Below the pieces are notes generated by a model. It did no database searches and was not told the DNA's origin. It saw only the letters and a program-made list of their open reading frames with translations. A stretch of DNA of 64,000 nt from an uncultured Alphaproteobacteria bacterium (GTDB lineage Bacteria > Pseudomonadota > Alphaproteobacteria > Rs-D84), in assembly GCA_947646585.1 (NCBI GenBank), contig CANSHD010000001.1, positions 563,210 through 627,209 on the forward strand, in the 5' to 3' direction. How positions within the stretch are numbered: the stretch's first letter is position 1; each line of letters begins with the position of its first letter. The translations under genes were made by a program, and so were the position numbers. Shown piece after piece: positions 30,798 through 40,627 of this stretch.

Positions 30798-33700
30798 TTA
30801 GTTCTTTACACCTATAACTATATTTACCGGATGTGCTTCCAGTTGTCCGTCTCTCCACAATTGCAATGGATTCTGAAGCGGCACAATTTTTGCTTTTTTG
30901 CCTACACCAAAAACACAGTACAGCCAATATTTGTCTAAATATTTCCGTGCGCTTGCCCATTGTTTGCCGGACATTTCAAATATATGCCTAGCTGAGGGGG
31001 CTTCTGTTGTAGATTTTACCTCAATATGTTTTATCAATTTGCCGTTTTTCTTTACTTCTATATCTCTACCTGTTGAGTTTTCCGTATAAGTATTCAATAT
31101 CATAATATCGTCTTCTGCAAAATGCTCTATTTCTTTCAAATATCGTCTCACATACTCTTCTCCTTCAGTGCCGATTTTTTGCTTATCAGAGGCAGACAAG
31201 TCCTTAGTAATTTTTTGCGATAGTTTTTCGTTGTTATCAATATTCTGTGTTTTAGCAACAGTACCTAAGTTGCCGCGTGTTTCGCTAATAGGCGCCAGGA
31301 TAGCTGTTGATATTTCCACATTATTAATGTTTATCTCTGGGCTCCACCTACAGTCTTCGGTTTTTTCTTGATATCCTGAAATATCAGAAAGATTAAAGTT
31401 GCCGATGTTGGCTCTATAATTTTCTAGTGCATTTTCAATAAATTGTGCTTCGGCCTCATCTTTGGTGATAAAGCATTTTTGCCCGGTGCTTTCTATCATT
31501 TTAATAGCCTCATCACACACATTGTTGCTGAACATATAACTAGGTAACTCTGATAAAAAAGCAACGGATTCGTCCAAGTTACGTACTGAAATGTTTTTAG
31601 GGATGGCTAATGTGCCGTCATTGGTCAAAACCCAAGCGACAGATTGTAACTTATTGTAAATTTCTGTATAGTGAACAGATTCTTTTGCTGTGTAATAAAA
31701 AAATGAGTATTTGGCGGATTTAAAGATATCTATGCCATCATTATTTTTATATCTTTCATAAATTATATTAGCAACTATGGCTGCATTGTCTTCTGTGATA
31801 TGCAAGTCCTGAAGGCCATCCAAGTCATAAGTTATAAATTCTTCATTGTGACTGATGTGTCGCTTTATCTGGCTTGGAATTTGGTCGCCTTTTAAGCATT
31901 TCTTTATTATCTTTGGCAAAAAATTGATTCCACAGGAACGCCAATCTGTCTCCTGGCATACATCAGATGCAAAAAATCTATTTTGATTGGTAAACCATGT
32001 TTTTAATCGTTCTGAATTTATATATACATCGGCAGGCTTCCTGAATAAACCATCTTGACACTTTATAATTGGATAACTCTTTATTCGGCATTTTTCATTT
32101 TCTGTTATGTCTGGTGAACGCAAAAAAGACAATATATTTTGTATATCTTGTAAATAAACCATATTTGAAATATTCGTATTATCGTTATACTTTGCTAATA
32201 TGTCTTTTTCCAATGCGTCAACAGCATTCGGCTTTGTTAAGCCCAGTTTTGTTAAAAAATCACGTGAAATATCATCTTGGACGAAAACATATTTTACTGT
32301 TTTATACCCGGAATCTGACTTTCCTGTAGGTAAAAAAGCACCTTGGTTTGGCGTGACAAGAGCGTTATTTTCTAGTCTTATAATTGGTTTGTTTCGAACA
32401 AGGCCTTCTTCCTTTGAAATGCGAGAATCGCGCCACAATGCCGGCTGTTCAATTAAAAATGCGTAAAGTTTTTTTAACCAGTCGTCTGATTTCACGGATA
32501 AAAATTCTTCCGATAAATAAGTTCTGCAAAACTGCTCGGGTGTAATGGTCGGCATTCCAAGTTCATCGGATAAATATTCGTGTAAATCTTTATTTTTATT
32601 TTGATGTGTAATATCCGTGGTTAGCCATTTTTTATGATTTGGGGTAAAAAAATTTAATAATTCGCTGGCTCTGGCATAGACAACTTCATCCGCCTTAGCA
32701 TAAATGTTAGGGATTGTGGTTGGTATAAGTTCATATGTTTTAAACAGATTTTTTACTGTATCATAGATAGGTCTAAAAAACGCCATTTTGTCAGAATTAA
32801 AGCGCTTTCTATCTGTTGGTAATGTTTTCATCAGAGAAATATTCATAAGCCCCTTATTTTTTAATTCAGGGACTATTTCTTTCAGCAAATCTTGAACACA
32901 GCAGATCAGCTTTTTATTATGCTCTAGTTCTGTTGGAACATTGTCTCTTGCCGGCGTTGTCTGAAAATTTCCGTTTATAATAAAATTTAGTCCAGTTTCT
33001 TTTTCTGTTGGAAACAAGACCACCAGATCTGTATTAGTTGCTTGGACAATTTGATTATTCCTTTCGTCGTATTTAAAAGCGATTTCTATAAACTGCCCGT
33101 CTTTGCTGTCCCTAGAGAAAACAATCCAATTTTCGAAACAAGAATCATCATCCAAGCAAGTTATTTTTTTAAATCCCTGTTTGGTTAAGTTGTTTTCTTT
33201 TAAATACGTGCCGGATTGTTTAGTAAAAATATTTTCATTATCATATATTTTCCAAGATATAGATAGGATGTTTGTAAGAAATAAAATTGTTTTTAGTTCT
33301 AATGCTTGAAATTTATACCCCAATTTTTTATAAATATCTTCGCGCTTTTCTTCCTTAAACGGCAATATAAATAAGGTTGTATAATTATCGGCGTATTCTT
33401 GGTGTTCTACTGGGGTCGGATAAATAAATCTTGTTATGTTAAAGTCGTATCTGCCGGAATGTATCTCCGGTGTGTCAGTGATAGAATATACGGATTTAAA
33501 ACCAAGTCCAAATTTGCCAACCGTATTTACATCCGATTCCTTAGTGCTGAATGCTATCTTTGTGATGGCGCGGACATCGGCTTCATTAAAAGTTCTTCCG
33601 TTATGCAAAATTTCAAGTCTATCTTTATATAACATAAATGCTATTTCTGAGGCTCCCGCATCTTCCGCATTTTGCAAAATTTCGTAGATAAAATGGCTGT

Positions 33701-33809
33701 CGTCTGTATATAAATCAGACAATATTTTAAGATGCTTGTCATCGTGACCATAAGAATATGCGTTTTCTTCACATAATGAACTATAAAAATGGGTCATATT
33801 GTCTGCCAT
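30798..33809 (-). CDS. Sacsin-like GHKL ATPase with C-terminal NOV/DUF3883-type nuclease-like domain
   Basis: FIYEILQNAEDAGASEI, VGKFGLGFKSVYSITDTPEI (GHKL); C-term GRDIEVKKNGKLIKHIEVKST. Confidence 0.85.
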   Translation of the reverse strand: MADNMTHFYSSLCEENAYSYGHDDKHLKILSDLYTDDSHFIYEILQNAEDAGASEIAFMLYKDRLEILHNGRTFNEADVRAITKIAFSTKESDVNTVGKFGLGFKSVYSITDTPEIHSGRYDFNITRFIYPTPVEHQEYADNYTTLFILPFKEEKREDIYKKLGYKFQALELKTILFLTNILSISWKIYDNENIFTKQSGTYLKENNLTKQGFKKITCLDDDSCFENWIVFSRDSKDGQFIEIAFKYDERNNQIVQATNTDLVVLFPTEKETGLNFIINGNFQTTPARDNVPTELEHNKKLICCVQDLLKEIVPELKNKGLMNISLMKTLPTDRKRFNSDKMAFFRPIYDTVKNLFKTYELIPTTIPNIYAKADEVVYARASELLNFFTPNHKKWLTTDITHQNKNKDLHEYLSDELGMPTITPEQFCRTYLSEEFLSVKSDDWLKKLYAFLIEQPALWRDSRISKEEGLVRNKPIIRLENNALVTPNQGAFLPTGKSDSGYKTVKYVFVQDDISRDFLTKLGLTKPNAVDALEKDILAKYNDNTNISNMVYLQDIQNILSFLRSPDITENEKCRIKSYPIIKCQDGLFRKPADVYINSERLKTWFTNQNRFFASDVCQETDWRSCGINFLPKIIKKCLKGDQIPSQIKRHISHNEEFITYDLDGLQDLHITEDNAAIVANIIYERYKNNDGIDIFKSAKYSFFYYTAKESVHYTEIYNKLQSVAWVLTNDGTLAIPKNISVRNLDESVAFLSELPSYMFSNNVCDEAIKMIESTGQKCFITKDEAEAQFIENALENYRANIGNFNLSDISGYQEKTEDCRWSPEININNVEISTAILAPISETRGNLGTVAKTQNIDNNEKLSQKITKDLSASDKQKIGTEGEEYVRRYLKEIEHFAEDDIMILNTYTENSTGRDIEVKKNGKLIKHIEVKSTTEAPSARHIFEMSGKQWASARKYLDKYWLYCVFGVGKKAKIVPLQNPLQLWRDGQLEAHPVNIVIGVKN

Positions 33810-34057
33810 TTCTTATCCTTTGGTTGAAAGTTGTTATTGCTAATATAGTATCATACAAGATAATTATCAATATTGTCTCGTGTGTTTTAGTGATAGGGAT
33901 TTATAAAAAATGTATCAATCTCTGTATTGATGTCTTATGTGGTTATATATTCAGTTTTAATGTGGGTGATTTATTGTATTATTTATGGAGTGGGGTTGAC
34001 AATATAATATTTTGGTGCGATTATTGTGCTGATGACTTTTAGTACAAGGATAATGCC

Positions 34058-34861
34058 ATGATAAATCAGGGCGACAAGTTCACATTTCTGGATTTACAGC
34101 AGTCTATGCGCGAAATCTGTGCATATGATGACATACGGAAATATATAGATAACAGACAACCAAATGCTATTGTCTTAGTTGGAGATCGTGGTGTTAATCC
34201 AAGCAAATGTAGTCCGGACGAATATGCCGCCGCCTGTATTCTGGGTTATAGAGATATTCCATCCAGTGCGATACATTTGGACCAACAACTGCGTGACAAA
34301 GGCTTTAAGACCGCATACAAGTTTTCATATAAATACAGGAATGGCGGGTTAACATCGGAGCAAATAGTTCACGATGCATATTGCCTGGACTGGTTTCAGC
34401 AACTTTATCGGACCTCTGCGCCACATAAAAAATATGCCGATAAATACTTTGGTGCAGTGGATAATGCGTTTCGCTTGTCGTATTACTATGCTCAATATTT
34501 ATGGACCCAAAATTGGCGTGTAGCCGGTAATATCGCAGGGGCTCTGCGTATGCCCAATGAATCACAATGGGCGCAAATTATCAGCGCCATACTGGGAATC
34601 GGCTTTCAATTCAATCCTTTGGATGTATATGAATATGCGATAGAGCACACGTCGCCCACAATTACCAAGAAACAGTTTGATGTGCGATACTCAGAACAGC
34701 TGGCCTTCAAAAAAGAAATGATGGATAAGTACGGAATTGACACGGGGTGCTTGGTGCTAAGCCCGCAAAGTCGTGACAAATTACATAAAATCGTAACACG
34801 CACAGATACGCCATATTATTTACAAGTTATAAGTAATATAATTCTGGGCCATAACCGCTAA
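34058..34861 (+). CDS. Protein of unknown function in defence-type island (267 aa)
   Basis: Uninterrupted ORF; no family recognised. Confidence 0.75.
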   Translation: MINQGDKFTFLDLQQSMREICAYDDIRKYIDNRQPNAIVLVGDRGVNPSKCSPDEYAAACILGYRDIPSSAIHLDQQLRDKGFKTAYKFSYKYRNGGLTSEQIVHDAYCLDWFQQLYRTSAPHKKYADKYFGAVDNAFRLSYYYAQYLWTQNWRVAGNIAGALRMPNESQWAQIISAILGIGFQFNPLDVYEYAIEHTSPTITKKQFDVRYSEQLAFKKEMMDKYGIDTGCLVLSPQSRDKLHKIVTRTDTPYYLQVISNIILGHNR

Positions 34862-34879
34862 ACAAGCATTAAGCGGACT

Positions 34880-36868
34880 TTACTGATCGGATTTCAGTTC
34901 CTCAACTCCAATTTGCTTAAGATATTCCCATAGCTCATCATAAAATTTGCATTGTCTGGTATTGTCGTTATCGTTGCCTTTTGGAACAAATATTACCAAG
35001 CCCTCGCGGGCGCGGGTTAGCAGCACGCGATACGCATTCTTCAAATATCGGCGCTTGTCCTCTTGGTTGATTGTATGCCATCGTGAGCCGCTTGGCCTAT
35101 AGTATTGAAATTGTCCATTTTCATATCTATAATCCGCGTCCCATGCAACAACCGCATAATCTATTTCCAGGCCCTGAATATCAAATTCGCTAGCGGTTTC
35201 TTCCATAAAATAGGAAGATTTGATGTCATCACGGTTGCCCAAAAACCATTTTTCTGGTTTACATTTGCTTTCAATCCATATTCCATCAGCGCGCAATCTG
35301 CGACCATTAGAGCTGGCAATCAATCCATGGCGCAAATTTTTGTTTATTGTTTGATTTCGAACCCACTGCTTGGCTTGATTTAAATCGCGCGACATATATA
35401 TTGGATAAATTCCAGATAGTTTATTATATTTCTCAGTTGCGGATGTAATATTATTATCTAATAGATTATCAATAAATGCGGCAACATCGCTTGTTCTGTG
35501 TGCACGTAAAGATACTGACAAATGTAATTCTTTAATTGTTTCACAGTTCAAGCCACTTGTAAGCTCATCAAATGACTGCTCGCCAATATACTCTTTGGTC
35601 GTAATTTCATTTGAAATATATATATTCCAATTAGAGAAAGAGCGCTTTAAAGACTCAAACCATTCTTGTAGGCCTGCTTCGCCGGTGTTAATATCTTGAC
35701 CGCCACCAATTAAGCATACGATTACAGCCCAATCTTGATGTCTGTTCATGTAATCAATCAGCATTTCCGGCTCGCTCATGGCAAGGAAATGTGTTCGCTT
35801 TTGTTCGGACAGTTGATTTAAAATATGGGCCTTCTTGTCAATCATAAAATTAGACAGCATTGATTGTGTCCACGCTCGCTGCGCTTCGTCAAATATAACA
35901 ACATTATCCACCGGTGGAACATCTGTATCGACCAAAGATGCATCTCTAAAGTGATGTATTATTTGGATGAATGATTTTAGTTTATTTCTAGCCTCTGTAA
36001 TCTGCGTTCCGTTTAGTTTATGGTCATCTATCGCCAACGCTTCGCGCAATACAGATACCAGTGGCTGATTCCCGGTTAAAAAACAAGAATAATTATTTCC
36101 TGTTGTCTTTTGGTTTTCTATTGCAATGTTCAATCCAGCCAGCGTTTTCCCAGCGCCAGGTACGCCTGTGATAAAACAGATTGATTTTTGTTTGTTTTGC
36201 TTGGATAATTTTATTATCTTTTGTACTGCATCAGATGTTTTAGTTAGGTTTTCAGCGGCGCTATTTTGAGCAATTTCTGCAACAGAATGATTGCGATATA
36301 GTGTTTCTGCTGCCTCTATTATTGTTGGAGTTGGCACATATCGTGAGTTCAGCCATTTGTTCATATCTATTGGTGCGCATAGTACATCAGTTTGAGAATG
36401 AATTATGTCTGATAAATCGTTGCCACTTGTTAAAATAACGTCATCCGGCTGAGATTTTTTCTTATGGGCGGCGTCTGCCCCGGTCGCAATTAGTATCGGT
36501 ACAATTTTGCAATTACGGCTTTCTTCATGATAGTTGGCTAAATCAAATGAATAGGTGCGTACTTGGCGTATAGCGTCATTCTCAAAATTATCCGCACCAG
36601 TCTTAAATTCCAATACAAATATTGTATTGTTTATAAGTAGTATATTGTCTATTCGGCCACCAACACGGGGCAGAGTGTATTCAAATATAATACTTCCATG
36701 TTTAATATCGCAAAGTGCTTTCTTTAATAATCTTATTTGAACAAGCCAGGCGCTTTTTTGTTTTGATACAGAGTCATATTTATCATTAAGAGATATTTTC
36801 CCAAATATTTCCTCTTCACTTTGACGTATAAAATTCGGGATATATTCACTATAAAACGCATTATTCAT
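34880..36868 (-). CDS. DUF2075-type P-loop ATPase/helicase with N-terminal PD-(D/E)xK-like segment
   Basis: Walker A CFITGVPGAGKTLAGLN, VVIFDEAQRAW, GLEIDYAVVAWD; N-term GGRIDNILLINNTIFVLEFKTG. Confidence 0.85.
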   Translation of the reverse strand: MNNAFYSEYIPNFIRQSEEEIFGKISLNDKYDSVSKQKSAWLVQIRLLKKALCDIKHGSIIFEYTLPRVGGRIDNILLINNTIFVLEFKTGADNFENDAIRQVRTYSFDLANYHEESRNCKIVPILIATGADAAHKKKSQPDDVILTSGNDLSDIIHSQTDVLCAPIDMNKWLNSRYVPTPTIIEAAETLYRNHSVAEIAQNSAAENLTKTSDAVQKIIKLSKQNKQKSICFITGVPGAGKTLAGLNIAIENQKTTGNNYSCFLTGNQPLVSVLREALAIDDHKLNGTQITEARNKLKSFIQIIHHFRDASLVDTDVPPVDNVVIFDEAQRAWTQSMLSNFMIDKKAHILNQLSEQKRTHFLAMSEPEMLIDYMNRHQDWAVIVCLIGGGQDINTGEAGLQEWFESLKRSFSNWNIYISNEITTKEYIGEQSFDELTSGLNCETIKELHLSVSLRAHRTSDVAAFIDNLLDNNITSATEKYNKLSGIYPIYMSRDLNQAKQWVRNQTINKNLRHGLIASSNGRRLRADGIWIESKCKPEKWFLGNRDDIKSSYFMEETASEFDIQGLEIDYAVVAWDADYRYENGQFQYYRPSGSRWHTINQEDKRRYLKNAYRVLLTRAREGLVIFVPKGNDNDNTRQCKFYDELWEYLKQIGVEELKSDQ

Positions 36869-37275
36869 AGTTTACCCCTTTTTACTAAGAATTGAGAAAC
36901 CAATAAATCTGCAGGTAATTGCGAATGAGTCAACAAATCAGACAAAGGAACCCATTCCATCAAATCATGAACAGATAAAGAGATGGTACCCTGATAATCT
37001 AAAATTTCATATGCGTATAACTCTATGCTTTTGCCATTATCGGTAATATGTGTCGAGACAGTTATTAAATCACCAATAGTTGCATCTATGTTAAGTTCTT
37101 CTTTCAGCTCACGATGTAAGCATTGTGGGCCATTTTCACCATCTTCAAATTTGCCGCCTGGATACTCCCACTCCCCAGCCAGAGGCTGACAAGGTCCACG
37201 GCGCATTAACAGTACCTGATCTTGATTTCTAAAAATAGCTGCCGTCACTCGCATAGAAAATCTTTTGAATATCAT
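36865..37275 (-). CDS. NUDIX hydrolase (MutT/CTP pyrophosphohydrolase-like)
   Basis: NUDIX box GGKFEDGENGPQCLHRELKEELNI; 4-nt overlap with downstream 34880-36868 gene. Confidence 0.93.
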   Translation of the reverse strand: MIFKRFSMRVTAAIFRNQDQVLLMRRGPCQPLAGEWEYPGGKFEDGENGPQCLHRELKEELNIDATIGDLITVSTHITDNGKSIELYAYEILDYQGTISLSVHDLMEWVPLSDLLTHSQLPADLLVSQFLVKRGKL

Positions 37276-37355
37276 CTATTCGTATTTTGCCAATAAAACG
37301 TAATATATGCAAATAAAATTCCTAGGTTGCTTTTTGCGGTTAAATCTCTTAATCT

Positions 37356-39929
37356 TTGTATAAAATGAATAAAAAGGACCATGGTATAGGGATGGATCCT
37401 AAAAAGTATAAGATCTTTATAAAAGGACAAGAAGTCACAACTGATGTAGCCGCCATAGATTATAGTGGTGGAAAGGTTACCATAAAATACAAGAACGGAC
37501 GATATTATTCGTATAATGCATTTAACGTCCGGATAGAAGAATCTGCCCTTAATGATGAAAAGTCTAACATAAGGTTTGAATATCTTAAAAGTATTGCAGA
37601 CGTCATTGGCTTGCATGATGATAAAGGGCGAAATATTCTGCTGAAGAATTATGAACGTATGGGGTTCTTGCCGAAAGATGCTGTTTTAGCAGACTTTTTA
37701 TCTAGAGAAGCGATTGTAACCAAAGACCAAATAACAACGGTGCCGCTTTATCCGTTCGGATTTAACCTTAGTCAATGTACAGCTGTAAAAAATGCGCTTT
37801 CCAACCGGTTGTCTATTATAGAAGGGCCACCCGGAACCGGTAAGACACAGACAATTTTAAACATTGTTGCAAATATCGTAATGGATGGCAAAACCGTTGC
37901 TGTTGTATCTGCAAATAATTCGGCAATTACCAATGTGTTAGAAAAATTGGAAAAATACGATGTTGGTTTTATTGCCGCTCTGCTTGGAAATACAACAAAT
38001 ATTTCAGCATTTAATGCAGCCAATCACGATTTGCCAAATATGGCAGAGTGGACAAAAGATTCGCGCTGGGTGCTGACTGTAAAGCGTCGCATAGAACACA
38101 TGCATAAAGAGCTGTCAGGAATGCTGGCGCTTCAAAATAAATTAGCTCAAGATAGGCAGTTGTTGGACGCATTAAATACAGAATATAGGCATTTTTCTGT
38201 GGCGCAAAGTAGTATAGACACTTCTGCAATTCAGCATTTGAGCTCAGAAAAAGTTATGCGCTTATGGCTTGATTTTGAAAAACGTTCAAAATACAGGCAC
38301 ATGACGAAATTTTGGGTGTGTATTATAAATTTATTTAGATATAAAATCACTAATTGGAGGTTCTATAAAAATTCATTAGAGCAAAGCATAGTCATGTGCC
38401 AGACACATTGGTATAACCAGCGTAGAAAAGAATTAGAACATAATATCGAACAAGCAGAAAAACAATTAAAAACATATAGTTTTGAAGAGAAAAGTCGAGA
38501 GTATTCTGAACTGTCTATGCAATTGATGAAACATAGACTGGCTAAAAAGTATGCTGACAGTGACCGGAAAAATTATTTAATTGGAAAGGATTTTTTAAAA
38601 GAATATCCCGTTGTTTTAAGTACTTCATATTCTTTAACAAATTGCTTATTTGATGGTCTATATGATTATGTTATTATTGACGAGTCTTCTCAAGTTGATA
38701 TTGCAACCGGGGCACTTGCGCTGGGCTGTGCCAGAAATGCCGTCATAGTTGGCGACTTGAAACAACTGCCGAATGTTGTGGACGAACAATCCAGTATCAA
38801 AACGGATGAAATATTTAGTAGTTTTGATATTCCAGAGGTTTATAGGTATAAAAATCACAGCATTTTATCTGCTGTATCCGAATTGTTTCCAAATGCGCCA
38901 GCGATAATGTTGCGCGAACACTATCGTTGCCATCCAAAAATTATAGAGTTTTGTAATCAGCGGTTCTATGGCGGCCAGTTAATACCTTTGACGCGCCCTA
39001 AATCCAACCGTTTGCCATTGGTTGTTTATAAAACAGTTGCGGGCAATCATGCGCGCGGCCACGCCAATCAGAGGCAAATAGATGTTATTATAGATGAGGT
39101 CATTCCTCAGCAACATTTGAATGTTAACGACGCGTCTGTAGGAATTGTAACGCCATATCGTAATCAGGTTCGGGCTTTGCGGTCATTTTTTAAAGATACG
39201 TCTGTTCAGGTAGATACGGTTGATAAGTTTCAGGGACGTGAGAAATCAGTAATTATTTTATCTATGGTGGATAATAAAATTTCAGAGTTTGTGGACCAGC
39301 CTAACAGACTGAACGTAGCTGTATCACGTGCAATAGATCAGCTAATAGTGGTATCTAATGGTAACGAGGATGCGCAGGACACAAATATACAATCTCTGAT
39401 AGATTATATAAATTACAATAACTTATCTGTCGTTAATAGCTGTTTAGGCTCTGTATTTGATTGCTTGTATGATTGCTATGCCGAAATGCGTCGCCAAATG
39501 ATTAAATCAAGGGTTTCGCAATATGATAGTGAAAACATAATGTGTGATTTGATAAGAGATGTCTTAAACATGGAAAAATTTAAGACAATTGGATTTGCAA
39601 TGCACGTTCCGTTAAAAACGATATTCCGTGATTTGTCGGGCTTAACTCAGCCAGAATATAATTATGCCAATAACATAATGACACATTGCGACTTTTTGCT
39701 ATATGACCGTGTTTCCAAGAGACCAATTATTGCTATAGAGGTTGATGGCACATCATATCACAAGGCGGGTAGTAGGCAATCGGAACGTGATAGAATGAAA
39801 GATTCTATATTTTCAACATTCCAACTGCCGTTGATACGCTTTAGCACGGATGGCAGCAAAGAAAAGCAAAGACTCATACAAACATTAGAAAAATATTTCA
39901 AATGTGGTTCTTCAGCGATAAATCAGTAA
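37356..39929 (+). CDS. SF1 (DNA2/NAM7-like) helicase with C-terminal DUF2726-type nuclease domain
   Basis: IEGPPGTGKTQTILNIVANIV, YVIIDESSQVDIATG, VGIVTPYRNQV, VDTVDKFQGREKSVIILS; C-term RPIIAIEVDGTSYH...RDRMKDSI. Confidence 0.88.
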   Translation: MYKMNKKDHGIGMDPKKYKIFIKGQEVTTDVAAIDYSGGKVTIKYKNGRYYSYNAFNVRIEESALNDEKSNIRFEYLKSIADVIGLHDDKGRNILLKNYERMGFLPKDAVLADFLSREAIVTKDQITTVPLYPFGFNLSQCTAVKNALSNRLSIIEGPPGTGKTQTILNIVANIVMDGKTVAVVSANNSAITNVLEKLEKYDVGFIAALLGNTTNISAFNAANHDLPNMAEWTKDSRWVLTVKRRIEHMHKELSGMLALQNKLAQDRQLLDALNTEYRHFSVAQSSIDTSAIQHLSSEKVMRLWLDFEKRSKYRHMTKFWVCIINLFRYKITNWRFYKNSLEQSIVMCQTHWYNQRRKELEHNIEQAEKQLKTYSFEEKSREYSELSMQLMKHRLAKKYADSDRKNYLIGKDFLKEYPVVLSTSYSLTNCLFDGLYDYVIIDESSQVDIATGALALGCARNAVIVGDLKQLPNVVDEQSSIKTDEIFSSFDIPEVYRYKNHSILSAVSELFPNAPAIMLREHYRCHPKIIEFCNQRFYGGQLIPLTRPKSNRLPLVVYKTVAGNHARGHANQRQIDVIIDEVIPQQHLNVNDASVGIVTPYRNQVRALRSFFKDTSVQVDTVDKFQGREKSVIILSMVDNKISEFVDQPNRLNVAVSRAIDQLIVVSNGNEDAQDTNIQSLIDYINYNNLSVVNSCLGSVFDCLYDCYAEMRRQMIKSRVSQYDSENIMCDLIRDVLNMEKFKTIGFAMHVPLKTIFRDLSGLTQPEYNYANNIMTHCDFLLYDRVSKRPIIAIEVDGTSYHKAGSRQSERDRMKDSIFSTFQLPLIRFSTDGSKEKQRLIQTLEKYFKCGSSAINQ

Positions 39930-39954
39930 AAAACTGGTACAGAATCCCCGCTAA

Positions 39955-40608
39955 TTACAACCCGAACTTATATGTTGCGCCGAGGTAGATTTGTGTCGCG
40001 TCAACCTTTGACACGCCGCGGTCATGTTCGACTTTGCCGAAATTGACGTATTTAAAGCCCAAATCCAAATCTATCCGGGAATTTAATCTGAACAGTATTC
40101 CGACCATCGCCTGGTACGACAGGTCGAACGCATTGTCAAGTTCGCCGTCAATTTCGCCCCATATCCCGGTCAGCCCCAGGCCCAGCCCCGCATACGGCGC
40201 CGCCGCACCGTCCAAATCATATAGCAGGTATGCGTTCAACATGTTCGCCCATATGTCGTATTCGAAATCTTTGTCATTTTTGCTGTACTGGGCGCCCATG
40301 TAAAGGGTTTCGTATTCCACGCGCAGATATTCGGTTAAATTGTTTCCGACCGTTGTCCCAAATCCCCAGTTGTCTTTTTTGTACTTTTCCTTATGTCCGT
40401 TTGACAGGTTGTACGAATACGCCGCGTGTTCGTTCTTGTATACGCGAAATCCGGCATAATTGTCGCGGCTGTCCGCGGGGGCGGCCGACGGGCATTCACA
40501 CGCGGGGCATTGGGCCAGCAAATCCATGTCGTATTCGTTATATGTGCCATATTCTGCATGCGCGGCAATGGGCAGCATGCATAACAATGCGGCAATATGT
40601 TTTTTCAT
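39955..40608 (-). CDS. Outer-membrane beta-barrel protein
   Basis: Signal peptide MKKHIAALLCMLPIAAHA, alternating beta strands, terminal YLGATYKFGL. Confidence 0.8.
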   Translation of the reverse strand: MKKHIAALLCMLPIAAHAEYGTYNEYDMDLLAQCPACECPSAAPADSRDNYAGFRVYKNEHAAYSYNLSNGHKEKYKKDNWGFGTTVGNNLTEYLRVEYETLYMGAQYSKNDKDFEYDIWANMLNAYLLYDLDGAAAPYAGLGLGLTGIWGEIDGELDNAFDLSYQAMVGILFRLNSRIDLDLGFKYVNFGKVEHDRGVSKVDATQIYLGATYKFGL

Positions 40609-40627
40609 GTCGCTTTCCTTTTCTTTC

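Noticed and set aside
34058-39929. Naming the island as a specific published antiphage system (e.g. DISARM, BREX, Zorya)
   Set aside because: Signature genes for those systems were not recognised; only domain-level calls are supportable without searches.
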